From NCBI GenBank assembly GCA_946122785.1, contig CAMGYJ010000002.1:17706492-17770491 (forward strand): a stretch of DNA of 64,000 bases, written 5' to 3'. Both the position numbers and the translations under genes were made by a program. The stretch comes from Linum tenue. Taxonomy: Eukaryota > Streptophyta > Magnoliopsida > Malpighiales > Linaceae. The notes under the pieces are model-generated. The model did no database searches. It saw nothing but the letters and a program-made list of their open reading frames with translations, and was not told the DNA's origin. Positions 1-11,132 of this stretch are shown piece by piece. The stretch's first letter is position 1; every line of letters starts with the position of its first letter.

Positions 1-743
1 TTCAACATTGTGTACCACAAAATACCACCACTATATCAGGGTGATATGAGGTATTTTTTGGTCCTGTATTTTTCCTAGAAATTTGTAGATCCAATAGATC
101 TTGATAAAATTTTTCTTTCTATGCAATTTTTTTTTAAAATCGACTTAAAAACGAAGGAAATACCATATGATATAGAGGTGGTAATGAATGGTATGCAATT
201 TTTTTCTCGAAATATATTGAAAATTTTGTAGATCACTACGGACCCGTTCCATCTATGCAATTAAATTTTAAAATCCAAATTAGAACGAATAAGATAAGAA
301 CCAATTTTAAAAAAACTAGAGAGAAAAAATGTCTTTTAATTGCCAACCCTTAGATCTGAATCTTTCGGGACACACTCTATAATAATAAACCCGATTTTAA
401 TTATATGCAAGGGTGTATAATTCTTGGTTATGCAGTCTAACTTGTCCGCGTTTACAGGACCTCACTTATCTTAGATCATAAACCATCTATAGTCAAGTAG
501 GCTTGAGTTATTAATATGTTATTGATATAAAACTTGATCGAAAATCCAAGCAAGGTAGCCCAAAAAATCCTTCTTTTTAAAGTCGCGGAATTCCCAATTC
601 TTCAATTCTCAAATAAAAATAGAATAGAAGAAATTCAGTTTTTATACAATATCTTAATTGAATTCTATATTATGAGAACTTGGTATGGTAATAAAAGAAA
701 AGTAGACTTGAACTTGGGGTTATAATTTCCTGGATAATGATTA
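1..743. other. AT-rich stretch without a recognised gene
   Basis: Only short chance reading frames are present, with no recognisable domain. The last nine bases (735-743, TAATGATTA) are the left target duplication of the foldback element that follows. Confidence 0.6.
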
Positions 744-1790
744 GGACTTTGCTACGGTGACACATGTCATGGTGACATGCACTTTTCGGTCGATCTCATA
801 TAGGATTAGGTCGACCTAATCTGTTGTTTCAGTGTAAAAACAGTTTCATGGTGCCTACTTTGGAGATTCATATCTTACAAATGGCAAAATGTAAATTGGA
901 GATTAATGGCTTGTTTAGAAGCTGAAGTGTCCCACTACATATTAAAGTAATTGGGAGCTTGATAGGAAGTCCAGAAGACCATTTTTGAACCTGGTCAAAA
1001 GGCTATGCCAAAACTGGGAAACTGCCTGAAAATGACATAGTCTGGGAACGTGTTTGTGAAGATTACTTTGGAGCTCAATTTGAGAAGCATGGATGTGATT
1101 CGAGTTCAGGGGCCTCTACCACGTTAAATTAGGTATGTTTGTATAAAAAGGAAAGTCATTGTATGGAAGATTGAATATCTTTAAGGCTTCAAACAAAAGG
1201 CTCGAAGTTGCTACGAATGCTGTTTTTCTGGCAGCTTGCTTGTGCACGAAACGAAGTCTGCCAGAAAAACAGCCTTCGTAGCAACTTCGAGCCTTTTGTT
1301 TAAAGCCTTAAATATATCCAATCTTTCATCAAATGCCTTGAATTTGTATAAAAACATACCTAATTTAACGTGGTAGAGGCCCTTGGACTCGACTCACATT
1401 CATGCTTCTCGAATTAAGCTCCAAAGTAGGCTTCACAAACACGTTTCCAGACTACCATTTTCAGGCAGTTTCTCAGTTTTGGCATAGCCTTTTGATCAGG
1501 TTCAAAAATGGTCTTCTGGACTTTCTATCGAGCTATCAATTACTTCAATATGTAGAGGGACACTCCAGCTTCAAAACAAGCCATTAATCTTCAATTTCCA
1601 TATAGCCAATTGTATGATATGAATCTCGAAAGTAGGTACCATGAAACCGTTTTTACACTGAAACAACAGATTTGATCGACCTAATCCTAAATGAGGTCGA
1701 CCTAATCCTAAATGAGGTCAATTTAATCCTAAATGAGGTCAACCGAAAAGTGCAAGTCACCGTGACATGCATGCCACCGTAGGCACACCC
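744..1790. mobile_element. Foldback Mutator-like element, copy 1
   Basis: The element is flanked by the perfect 9-bp direct repeat TAATGATTA (735-743 and 1791-1799); a 9-bp target duplication is typical of the Mutator superfamily. The two halves are near-perfect inverted copies of each other, about 0.5 kb each, meeting at a loop of roughly 25 bases near 1232-1259. The left end reads GGACTTTGCTACGG and the right end, reverse-complemented, reads GGGTGTGCCTACGG. The right arm carries several 21-bp units based on GGTCGACCTAATCC. No transposase is encoded, so it would need a partner element in trans. A second copy lies at 55567-56653 in the opposite orientation. Confidence 0.88.
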
Positions 1791-1799
1791 TAATGATTA

Positions 1800-3557
1800 A
1801 TGACCAGAAAATTATTCATTCAGAGTAGAATATAAAAATAAGCAAATCGAGTAATACAAATATGTCACCAACAAAAACAATGATTTTTAACGTATGACTA
1901 ACTTGCCCAAATTAGTTGGGAGCCTGTATATTATTATGTTCAAACAAATAACAAAAATACAAATATGACACCAACAAAAACAATTATTTTCTTACGTATG
2001 ACTAACTTGCCCAAATTAGTTGGGAGCCTGTATATTGTTATGTTCAAACAAACATCACATATATCTATAATTATAATAATAAAGATAGTACTTGACTTTG
2101 ATCTGAGACATAAAGGATAACCAGAGCACCATGAAACTAAAAGTATATGATAAAACGAATAACCAATAATACGGATAATGGATTCGGAAGAAGAAGAAGA
2201 AAATATGAGTTTCCCTACAACGTTGTTACGTGAACAACTTGCACAAACATCTTTTCCGGTGGTTGTTAGACGGTGGCTGTCCGACTTTGTTGACCCAAAC
2301 TCCACCAATGCGATCCAATAACGGTACATTGCCGATGTCGGTATATAAATAGCCTGTCCTAGTTAACTTAACTGATGGAGTGACATAATCTATTCACTCC
2401 ACCGCTGACTAAAGTAACATCCCAAGTAAAAGAAAACTTCCATGTTTTCGAAACCGGATAGGATGTTGAACCAAAAAAATTAGTGGTTGATTGTTCAATG
2501 GTTACTCGTTATAGAACTGATGATTAACTGTTGTTGAGATTGTACGTGCGCAATAATATAAAAGACATAAATAATAAACTAATTTAAGAGTGAATTTATC
2601 ACTAACCATAAAAATTTTAAATCCATATCATTTATTAAAAGAAATTCTCACAAAGTATTCAAACTATCTCACAAATGAAATTACAAAATTTTGAGCTAAT
2701 AACACTACAACACCCAAACTATCACAAAAATAGCACCAGTGTCATATTTTATTCAATATTCCAATCCTTTCCTGTCGCATGATACTTTTGTGACATTTGT
2801 ATCCAAAAGATTTTGTTGACCGTTATTAATAACAGTTGAACAAATGATGGTCAAAGTGATGTTGGCTTTTGTTGACGTGGCAAAAGCGTGACAACAACGT
2901 AGATGCCACATTAGATTATTTTTTATTCAAAGTTAAATTTATCACTTTCATTCGCACTAATGAAAACTCTTGTTGATTTGGATTTAGATAAAGTAGATTG
3001 GGTTAATTAGAAATTTAAGTGGATGGATTGGATTGGTGAACTGATACAAAATTATCACCTCTAAGTCAGAGATTATGAAAACTCTGGCCAAACGAGGCTG
3101 TTTCGGGGTCCGAGATTAGAGGAGCGTTAATTATGCCATTTTGGCTAAATGAATATGGAGATTCGTAAAGGAGAGAAGCCCTGGTGGAGAATATGGTTCA
3201 GTAAAAATCTGAAGGTGTTGCAAACAAAAGGTGTAATTAAATTCGATTTTGACATCAATTTGAAAACCGATCGAATGCCCACTTCTAAAGAAAGCTAGCT
3301 GTTGCATACAAACAAACGCAGGCTTTGGTACGTATATGCCAAATGAAATGAACCATGTTCCCGTTGATTTGTGGCTTTTATTGATCAATCAGTAACAGTT
3401 CCTTCCGGAGCTAGATGATTATTCTCTGGTAACTTAAAACAATAGTCAACTGATACGACTCATACGAGTCCTTATTGGTTATTTTCATCAGAAACAATTC
3501 CCAGTATTTCCCAAAAGATAAAAAACCAAACTCATTTATGACTTGACATCATCTCTA
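1800..3557. other. Intergenic stretch, no gene recognised
   Basis: AT-rich DNA with no supportable coding region. It contains one tandem duplication (listed separately). The last bases before 3558, CTCTA, are the candidate left target duplication of the old copia element. Confidence 0.55.
1853..2057. repeat. Tandem duplication, 103-bp period, two units
   Basis: Two adjacent units starting at 1853 and 1956 share the same order of blocks, including TATGACTAACTTGCCC and GGGAGCCTGTATATT, with a few substitutions and small gaps. Confidence 0.85.
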
Positions 3558-3798
3558 TGTTAATATATAATGTCGGGTATACCATTTTGTAATTTGTAGA
3601 GATAGGGTTAGCTATCTATTTTGCCTATATATATGTACATAGGGTCACTAGAACTGATTACCGGATTATTGTGATAATAAGATTGTTGGAGAGTGCTCAC
3701 TCTCCGTGGAGTGGACTAGTCCTGTTCATATCGAACAAGGAAACCACGTAAATAATGTGTCTTGTTCTTTATGCATGATTTCCGTGATGTGATTGACA
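3558..3798 (+). repeat. 5' LTR of the old copia element
   Basis: This 241-bp block starts TGTTAATATATAATG and ends GATTGACA. It is followed at once by TGGTATCAGAGC (3799-3810), the plant initiator-Met tRNA primer binding site. It matches the LTR at 31908-32143 along its whole length, with on the order of twenty differences including small indels, so the pair is old. Flanks are CTCTA on the left and CTCTC after the distal LTR, a one-mismatch 5-bp target duplication. It could instead belong to a separate truncated copy, but the flank match favours one element. Confidence 0.75.
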
Positions 3799-4102
3799 TG
3801 GTATCAGAGCTTGCTCGCGTAATTAGCTCGTATATGGGATTCTTCTCTCTCAGTATGTGCTTGTCGACTTCTCCTGATCGGCACGTAATTCTTATTTTGG
3901 TCTCTGGTTGGCGTTTCCGGGTCGGCTTCTCGTGGTTCTCGGCTACTTCTGGTCGCCGAGTCCTTTTTTTCTTTCTTTCGCTTGGCTGCTTCTAGTCTCT
4001 GGTCGGTTGCTTTAGGTCGGCTTCTCTGCCTGGTGCTCTATTTCTCTTTGGGTCAACATATTCTGCTTGTCTTGGCCTTATTATTCTTGACTAGATAATT
4101 GG
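3799..4102 (+). other. Primer binding site and leader of the old copia element
   Basis: Starts with TGGTATCAGAGC, complementary to the 3' end of initiator-Met tRNA. The following T- and G-rich leader (GGTCGGCTTCT-type repeats) resembles in style the sequence resuming at 27250. ATAATTGG occurs at 4095-4102 and again at 27250-27257, so the leader may be split there by later insertions. Confidence 0.55.
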
Positions 4103-4425
4103 CCTGCGTTTTATCGCGGATGGTGTGAATATATAATTGAAAGATTGAATTAGAATAAAAGATACTTTGATTGTAGTTTGATGAGTTGGAAGTTTACATA
4201 AATTCATCATATAATATTCAAGAAATTATCAAGATATAAATGCATGACTTTTGCTCATGAAAATTTGTAATACTATATCAAGGATAAATTTTTTTCAATA
4301 GCATGAAGTTATGATGATCAAATCACCAAAAATTCATTTCATATATGGTGAAAAGAAGCATGGAAACCAAAAAATGTGACAATTAAATAGTGTTAATGAA
4401 TATGTACCACATAGAATTGTTTAAA
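4103..4425. other. Unassigned DNA between leader and MITE
   Basis: AT-rich sequence with no gene or known repeat recognised. Its last nine bases, TTGTTTAAA (4417-4425), are the target duplication of the next element. Confidence 0.5.
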
Positions 4426-5763
4426 GGGCAAAATTTGGCTGCTGTCTGGGTTGCAGCCCAACGCTGCTACCCAGCCACATGGCCTTATCTCATTGGTTTA
4501 ATTATGAATTTATTATTAGATGTTAATTAAATTTGGACGGGACGGAGACATTTGACAGCTTTGATTTTGGACGGGACATGAGACGGTGAAGCAGGAAAGA
4601 CGACAACTTAGTTCTGGGTTATTGTTTGTGTTATGCAGGCCATTTTATGATGGGTATGTCAAATTGATCATGCTCATACGTGGGTTTACTCCATTAGGTT
4701 ATAGTGAAGAGGAAATGGCTATGTAAAATTAATTAAATTATTAGGTTAATAGCATTTCGTATTTATCTATTATAAAAAATTAACAAATGTATATGTCTAT
4801 TAAAATTTTGCACAAATAGACATTTTTTAATATTAAAAAATAATGAGTTTAATCTTCCATCTAATTATCTATGTGGCCGTTAAAGAAATTGTGAAATGAC
4901 CCAATGGCCCTCCTTTACTCCCAAACACTCCTGGTTTTAATTATTTTATTATGTCCAAAATAAATTAATTAAAAAAATCAAAATCCTAAACTAATTCACA
5001 CGCACTTGACCGTATCTACTCTGAAGTCTCCCCTGGCGATCAGCCCCTTGACTCGGCGGCGGCTCCTGCTCCCGACGGCTGGAGTAGACAGAATTGGTTG
5101 ATACGACAACCAGATAGACGGTCTCTCATCTAGTGTTTCTTTATTAATTTAGGGGTTTAATTTTTTAATTAATTGATTTGAGACATAATAAAATAATTAA
5201 AATCGAAATCAGGAGTGTATATAAGTAAATGAGGGGAAATTGAGTAAATTCATGCCACTTTAATGACACTTAACATATTAGATAGAATGGTAAACTCGTT
5301 ACGTTTAATTATTAGAATGGTATGTTTGTCCAAAATTTAGTAGACAAATATGTTTGTTAATTTAGCATAGTACAGAAATACAAAATGTTATTAAACCTAA
5401 AAAAATTATATGACAAATATAAATAAAAATAAACAAACATAAATTGGTATCACACTCACACTGCCACCCATAAGTTCACTGTACGTTTCTTTCAAATTGT
5501 TTTGATAATAGGTTTCTTTAAATTTCCATTAGCACCAAGTTCCCGTATTTCACTATTTCCTTTTATAATAAATAGAATTCTCGCCTGTATTTGGGGAAAA
5601 AAGTTCCCTGTCTTTCCTACTTCTCCGTTTGAAAACGCCGTTAGATGTATGCATATCCGTTCCGTCCAAATTTAATTAGCATAATAATTAAACTAATAAA
5701 ATGAGGCCATGTGGCTGGGTAGCAGCGTTGTGCTGCAACCTAGACAGCAGCCAAATTTCTCCC
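4426..5763. mobile_element. Mutator-type non-autonomous element (MITE)
   Basis: Terminal inverted repeats of roughly 75-85 bp begin GGGCAAAATTTGGCTGCTG on the left and GGGAGAAATTTGGCTGCTG on the right (reverse complement). The element is flanked by the perfect 9-bp direct repeat TTGTTTAAA (4417-4425 and 5764-5772), the Mutator signature. It has no coding capacity. A second, internal inverted repeat sits inside it (4741-5402). Confidence 0.85.
4741..5402. repeat. Internal imperfect inverted repeat inside the MITE
   Basis: The left arm from about 4741 (GGTTAATAGCATTTCGTATT) pairs imperfectly with the right arm ending about 5402 (reverse complement GGTTTAATAACATTTTGTAT), over roughly 150-170 bases each. 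No clear target duplication was found. It may be a separate MITE that landed inside the outer one, or the element's own inner arms. Confidence 0.6.
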
Positions 5764-5772
5764 TTGTTTAAA

Positions 5773-6785
5773 TACTATAAAATTTAGAGCATTAATCTCA
5801 TCAATTTAAACTGGGATACTTATCACCTTCTTTACTAATCCTTATACAATATTTGCCTCACGTGGCTCTTATTCATAATTAGCCATAGGCGTGGGCGATG
5901 GGTGGGTTGGGAAGGGTTTTGGCATAAAATTGACTCACCCACTTAATTACTTGCGAGTTGGTATAATTGTGACCCGCTATATCCACCCACATTGTTCTTA
6001 GGGTCGGGTTGAGTGTGTGGCTGATGGGTGCTATTGGATCGTGGGTTAATTAACCGACAAAAATTATTCTCCAACTAACCATTAAGAAAGTTGACTAACA
6101 TTTATAATAAGTTTCTAGCAAATTACTAAGATTGTATCAATTTAGACACTTCCCACTTGGTCTCAAGTGAATCCATGTAGTATTTGCATCAAAATTTTCA
6201 TATCAACCAATTGTGTAGAGAAAACTTACGCATTTTACGATTTTGATACGATTAATAGTTTATAGTTTGCATCCGAATCTCTAATGGATATTAACCAATA
6301 ATTTGCATCCTAATATCCAATATCTCATGGATATTGTGCAACACAATAACGAACAATAACATTCAAAACTATTCTTTATTCTCCACCTTTGTTTATAAGT
6401 AGAAGATTGTTCGTTTGTAGCGTGGTTCGAAAATATGATGAATATTCATTAGTATAAGAAACAACATTTTTTTCACGTGGAAATAAGGTGCGGGTCATTC
6501 CGATGGCCCGCAATCCACCCACCACCCACTCACATAAGTGCGGGTGATAAAAAACTGATATTGGCAAAGCTCAGTGTGTTCTCGTCTTCTTCGATCGCAT
6601 GCAACTTTGGAGCAATATTAGAGAAGAAGTCCCCAGTGCAATTGCAGAGACATGTTTCCTATCTATGTTTTTGAAAGCATCTCAATGTGAGAATGTCAAT
6701 CCGAGCTCTGCATGTTAATGATCCATTACTCTTAGTGGATTGCACAGAGCTCTAGAACAACTTTCCCTATGATTTTAACGTCCAC
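5773..6785. other. Unassigned AT-rich DNA
   Basis: No gene recognised. It ends with CAC (6783-6785), the left target duplication of the CACTA element. Confidence 0.5.
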
Positions 6786-6807
6786 CACTACAACAGAACA
6801 GTGATTT

Positions 6808-7070
6808 AGCGACGGTTTTTTTGACTGTTAGCGACGGTCAGAACCGTCGCTAAATAATTTAATGACGGCTGACCAAACGTCACTGACCTAGCAGTCCTTA
6901 AATTTTTTGGCGACGCTTCGGTCGACCGTCGTCATGATCGTCAGCAAACTTTAGCGACGCTATTAACCGTCGTCTTCTCTAACAGAACCGTCGTGAAATA
7001 ATATTGAAAAAAGGGTCAAATTACTTAGTAACAGGTCCAACCGTCGCTAAAAGAAAGAGACCGTCGCTAA
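6808..7070. repeat. Subterminal CCGTCGC / GCGACGG repeats of the CACTA element
   Basis: The short motif TAGCGACGGT and its reverse complement recur several times in both orientations within about 260 bases of the left end. Such arrays are the usual transposase-binding regions of CACTA elements. Confidence 0.75.
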
Positions 7071-7099
7071 TGAAGCTATCTTTTTTTTTTAATTCCCTG

Positions 7100-7964
7100 A
7101 TCTATGATCACACACCAAATCTGTTGTAATATTTTTTGTCACAACCATTTAATAAATTCAACTAATAAAACCAATCTGACTTGGAATTACCAAATCAACA
7201 ATAATAAACCATCGATCAACATTCCTTCAATTCAAAATCTGAGGAGTTCCATGTTCAACATTCTATCAAAAACTCAAAACTGAACTTAAACAAGTTGCTT
7301 ATAGTCCTATTAACCCACCAAACTCTCACTTACAGTCCTTCTTAGGTCCTTGTACCACCAAATCCAGCACAGTGCAAGTTAGAACATCAGCTTCCTCAAT
7401 TAACTGGAACCCCGACAAACCTGCAAACAACCCTTCATCCATCAAAACAGAAATAGCCGTTCAGCAATGCACAATTCTAAGGTGAGGAAGAAGAATGTAA
7501 AACTACGATTAGCTGCCTTTTTAGCTATTTTGCTAAGTACATTTACTTACTTAGAATGTAAACTATATTTGTAAGAGACATGCCTACTTTTCATATTAAG
7601 AATGGCTTCTACTCTTCAAATTGATAATAGAAGAGAAACTAAATGTCACACAATGCAGTAGCAACATGTTGCAGTAGTAAGTTCAAAATGAAAATTGACC
7701 AGCAACCCATAACATAAAGTAGAAACCTATCGACGAGTTGCACTCCACACTGAATAATCAAGATTATAGCATCATATAATTAAGAAAGGGAGTAGATAGA
7801 ACCTACTTTGATGGTAGCCAGCCACGAGGGTCAAGATATTATGAGAGTAATTCCACCAGTTATCCACAAGGTCTTGCATGTCTGCCAAAACAAAAACAAA
7901 TTCACCCCATAATTGATATTGGATCCTGTAAAACAACAAGAAAATGGTTCTTGATCATTTAAGA
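7100..7964 (-). other. CACTA interior with exon-like minus-strand segments
   Basis: On the minus strand, acceptor-like sites precede open segments. One near 7330-7425 translates to a short tail containing LSGFQLIEEADVLTC and ending at a stop codon. Another near 7800-7865 contains DLVDNWWNYSHNIL. I do not recognise either. They may be parts of captured genes or of an untranslated transcript. Confidence 0.35.
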
Positions 7965-7969
7965 AAATC

Positions 7970-8532
7970 TGTTTGTGCCTAGATACCACCGAACGCTTTT
8001 CCTCCACCTTTCCACTTTTCCGTCACCCGGGCGCCTAGAACCTGCACCCACAAGCGCCTAAGGGCCTCGGTCGACCCGTTAGCACTCCGAAGCTCAAGTC
8101 AGTGCACTTTTCTAGAGAGATAAGTGTTTGGGAATAGTTTAGTGAGAGAAGCCAACCTCCGTAAATGCTATCGTCTGCCCCTATTTATACTCACCGAACC
8201 CGAGGTTGATCTCCGCCACGTCACCTCCTTCATTCAATGCTCTGCGCCCCCAGACAGCTAACCGCCCTGTCAGACTCCTGACACCTGACTGGCATTCCAC
8301 AGCTCTGCCAGGCTCCTGACACACGACAGGCGCCCGCAGGCCGTGGTCCACCCTCCAGTTGGTCGCCACCTGGCTTTTGGTGCTCTGTGTGACAGCCAAC
8401 CGCCCTGTCAGACTTCTGACACGCGACAGGCGCCCCGGGTCGTGGTCCACCAGCCAATTGGCCGCCACCTGGCTCTTGGTATCTTACTCTTTTGGGCTTT
8501 GTCCCCTAACTCACTGGGTAATACCCCCAACA
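7970..8532 (-). repeat. 3' LTR of the gypsy element
   Basis: 563 bp, running TGTTTGTGCC to ACCCCCAACA on the plus strand. It differs from the other LTR (17222-17784) at three positions that I could find. A TATA-type box for minus-strand transcription lies at 8182-8189. The inner side on the minus strand has a G-run (GGGGGGG) that could serve as polypurine tract. Confidence 0.93.
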
Positions 8533-8889
8533 ATTGCCCCCCCAGTTAGGTGCTCGTGGCTTCGCCATCGAGCGCCTGACTGAACTTCTAGTTGCAACCC
8601 AGCCTTCTGCTTGACTGCAGGGCGCTCGTCACTCGGCGCCTGCATCGTGTTCTCACTTCTTTCTTGGTCCTACGAGGTTTGTTTGTTTCTCCTCCTCTGC
8701 GGTCAGGCGTTCCGCCTTTGGCTGTATCCCTTATCGTATGCTCTTCCCGGTGCTCCTGTGCCTCTTGCCTGCCGAGGCGCCTCTTACCAAAAGGGGCGCC
8801 TTTTTGACTAACCTTTCCTTTCGGGCGCTTCATGGTGTCGTTCTTGACGAGTGTCCTTATCCCTTATGCCCCCCTCACCCACGCTTTAT

Positions 8890-8980
8890 TTGTCGGGGAA
8901 ATTTGGAGAAAAGAAAATTCGAAATTCAAAATTCGAAATTCGAAATTCGAAATTTGAAATTTGAGAAATTTCCCCGAAAA
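8890..8980. repeat. AAATTCGAA microsatellite inside an inverted repeat
   Basis: Short units of AAATTCGAA and close variants repeat in tandem, enclosed by GGGGAAATTT on the left and AAATTTCCCC on the right, so the whole block can fold on itself. It lies just upstream of the antisense gene's promoter. Confidence 0.75.
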
Positions 8981-9080
8981 GGAAAGGGTGGGGGAAGTTC
9001 AAAGGTCCGCCCGTGATTTTGTGGCGCGCGAAAAGACCAAAAGGTGGTGGGGAGCGGAAGGGTTTCTTCGGCATGACTGA

Positions 9081-9122
9081 CACGTGTAATGCGACGGGTG
9101 AGCCCTTGTTTTTCTTTAAATA
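9081..9122 (+). promoter_or_regulatory. G-box and TATA box of the antisense gene
   Basis: CACGTG (G-box) lies at 9081-9086 and TTTAAATA at 9115-9122, about 145 bases before the ATG at 9266. Spacing and order suit a plant RNA polymerase II promoter reading the plus strand, opposite to gag-pol. Confidence 0.5.
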
Positions 9123-9265
9123 CCCCCCCCTTTTGCGAAGCTGTCACTTTCTTCTATTTGTCCTATCTCTAGAATTTTGCTCTGACTTCTCTCTAGCTTC
9201 CGCTCTGACCTCTGTCCCCTTTGCTCTCTGCTTTGCGCGTCCAAGACACCACTCTCGTCCAAAAA

Positions 9266-11132
9266 ATGTCGTCTCCACAACAAGACAAGACTTCTGCACC
9301 CGGCGCCTCGGGCGCAGGCGCCTCCGGCGACGGTGGTGAAGCAAGGCGCCCAGTTCAACGTGGTAAGTGGTCCTTCTCCTTTCGTCGATTTCGTTGAGTT
9401 TTTACTCTAGTCACTTAGGGTAGGGGCGTCACTTACCCCTTGTCCACGTTGCGTCTGGGTCATTTGTTGGTTTAGAGCGGGCGCCTGCTTCAGCATCTGG
9501 TGGACCATCATCGTCTGCCGGGCCGTCGAGTTCCTCGGCGCCTGGTTTTATGCCGGCCGACGGGTCTTACAAGATTACCTCATGGGAGAAGTGTTTTCCT
9601 CCCGATCATCTGCCTGCCGAGACGTCTCATCTATCCTTCGAGGTGGCCGGGCCGAAGCACACGTCCACAGTCACCTTGGAGCATGTTCACGAGTTGGTGA
9701 CCAGCCTCCAACTTCCCCGAGACTGGTGGTATGCCCCCCCCTCGCCTCTGTCTCGGGTGGGCGTCTGTGGCCCGAAATGGATCGGAATTTATCAGGAATA
9801 TTTTCGCTTCGGGCTGCAGTTTCCCCTTGACTCAATCATGGAGGGGATCCTGACAACTTGTGCCTGCCCCCTCGGGCGCCTCTCTCCCTCGGTCATAACG
9901 GTCGTCATCTTGTTCAAATTGAGGTGCCGGGAGCACAACGTCCGCCCCGGAAGAAGGCGAGGGGACGCCCGATATCGACCCCGCGGATAAGGAGGTTAAC
10001 TCCGCGGAAGAGGAAGAAGAAGAGGAGCCTTTGCTCCGCAAGGGGAAGAGGGCAGGCTCCCCCTTAACCTCGGCCAGTAAAAGGGCCGCCAAAGGCAAGA
10101 AGAAGGTAGGCGAGGAGGACGCCTGCGAGGAGGACGCCTACGATGAGGTGGGCGTGGAGGCGGAGGCTGCGGAGGACGCCCGCCTCCATCTGAATGAAGA
10201 GGGGCGCTATGTTGGCCCCGATGGGCGCCCCCCCATCTTTCGGCCACGGCGTACCGAGGTGGGACGGGTCAACATGAACTGTTCCCCCTTGGTCGCCGTT
10301 GACCGAGGGTGTGCCATGGGATTGGCAATCGCGGCTGCCAAGTCCTGGCAAGTACCATCCGAGGTGACCAGTGATCACCTTTTTGCTGAATTAGCCCAAG
10401 TGGGCGCTAAGGTATGCGCCTCTTCGCACTTGTATTTTCATATCCTTCCTACTTGTTATTTTGCACAACTTGCTGACCCTTTTCTAATGGTTGCAGATCC
10501 TTCTTTTTGCTGAAAAAGGCGCCCGACGCCTCAGTGAGACGAAAAGGGAGGCGCTCGAGGCTTCCTCTTCGGCTTCTCAGCTGAAGTTGGATCTGGAGAA
10601 CGCAACTGCACGCCGCGAGCAGTTTGCGAAGGAGTGTGAGGACGCCCAGATGACGGCCACCATGGAGTTGTCTCGTCTGCAAGGCGCCCTGGACGAGGAG
10701 CGCAATAAACTGGCCACCCTGCAGGCCGAGAAGGATGCGCTAGCGCAGGAAGCTGGCGCCCAGGCCAGTGAAATCGACATCCTCAAGGAAGAGAAGAGGA
10801 GGCTGAAGGACGCCCACAAGGAGAGCGAGAAATCCTTGAAGAGGGCCCGGAAAGAAATTTCTGAACTTCGGCAATCTTTGGACAACCTGATGGAGTCGGA
10901 GACCGGGAAGTCCATGTGCGCCAATGCCGTCCTGACCGGCATTGAAATCCTGCGGGGAAAGCTGCAGAAGGACCACTTTGACCTTACTTGGGATCTCTCG
11001 GAGATGGCCGAGTATGTGATCGGCGGGATGGAGACGCCTGGTCGAACAAGTGGGGCGCCCGAGCCATCAGCTCCCACCTCTCCTTCTCCAAGGGCGCCTA
11101 GTGCTGGGGATGCGAATTCAGGCGCCGACTAG
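9266..11132 (+). CDS. Antisense extra gene of the gypsy element (Transposase_28-like plus coiled coil)
   Basis: This gene runs opposite to gag-pol. From the ATG at 9266, exon 1 runs to 9362 (donor GTAAGT); the acceptor at 9475 restores the frame exactly. Exon 2 contains the stretch LPRDWWYAPPS, GVCGPKWIGIYQEYF and FPLDSIMEGIL, which resembles the plant 'putative gypsy type transposon' family (Pfam PF04195, Transposase_28). Around 9945-9990 the reading frame changes: an acidic, lysine-rich stretch follows in another frame, so there is either a small indel or an unseen intron. A second clean intron (10412-10496, phase 0) joins to a long heptad-rich coiled coil, ending at 11132 in a Pro/Ser-rich tail. 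The gene has its own TATA box. Similar antisense extra ORFs are known in Tat elements; their role is unknown. Family assignment is from memory. Confidence 0.72.

Noticed and set aside
744..1790. CRISPR-like or satellite array
   Set aside because: The repeats are inverted arms plus a few 21-bp units without spacers, and the genome is eukaryotic.
3799..3810. Possible tRNA gene fragment at TGGTATCAGAGC sites
   Set aside because: These 12-base matches, also at 22150, 34708, 47140 and 49789 (reversed), are primer binding sites next to LTRs; no cloverleaf is present.
8181..8583. Overlapping open frames on both strands in the gypsy LTR
   Set aside because: They occur identically in the other LTR (17433-17811), have no domain and reflect GC-rich LTR sequence.
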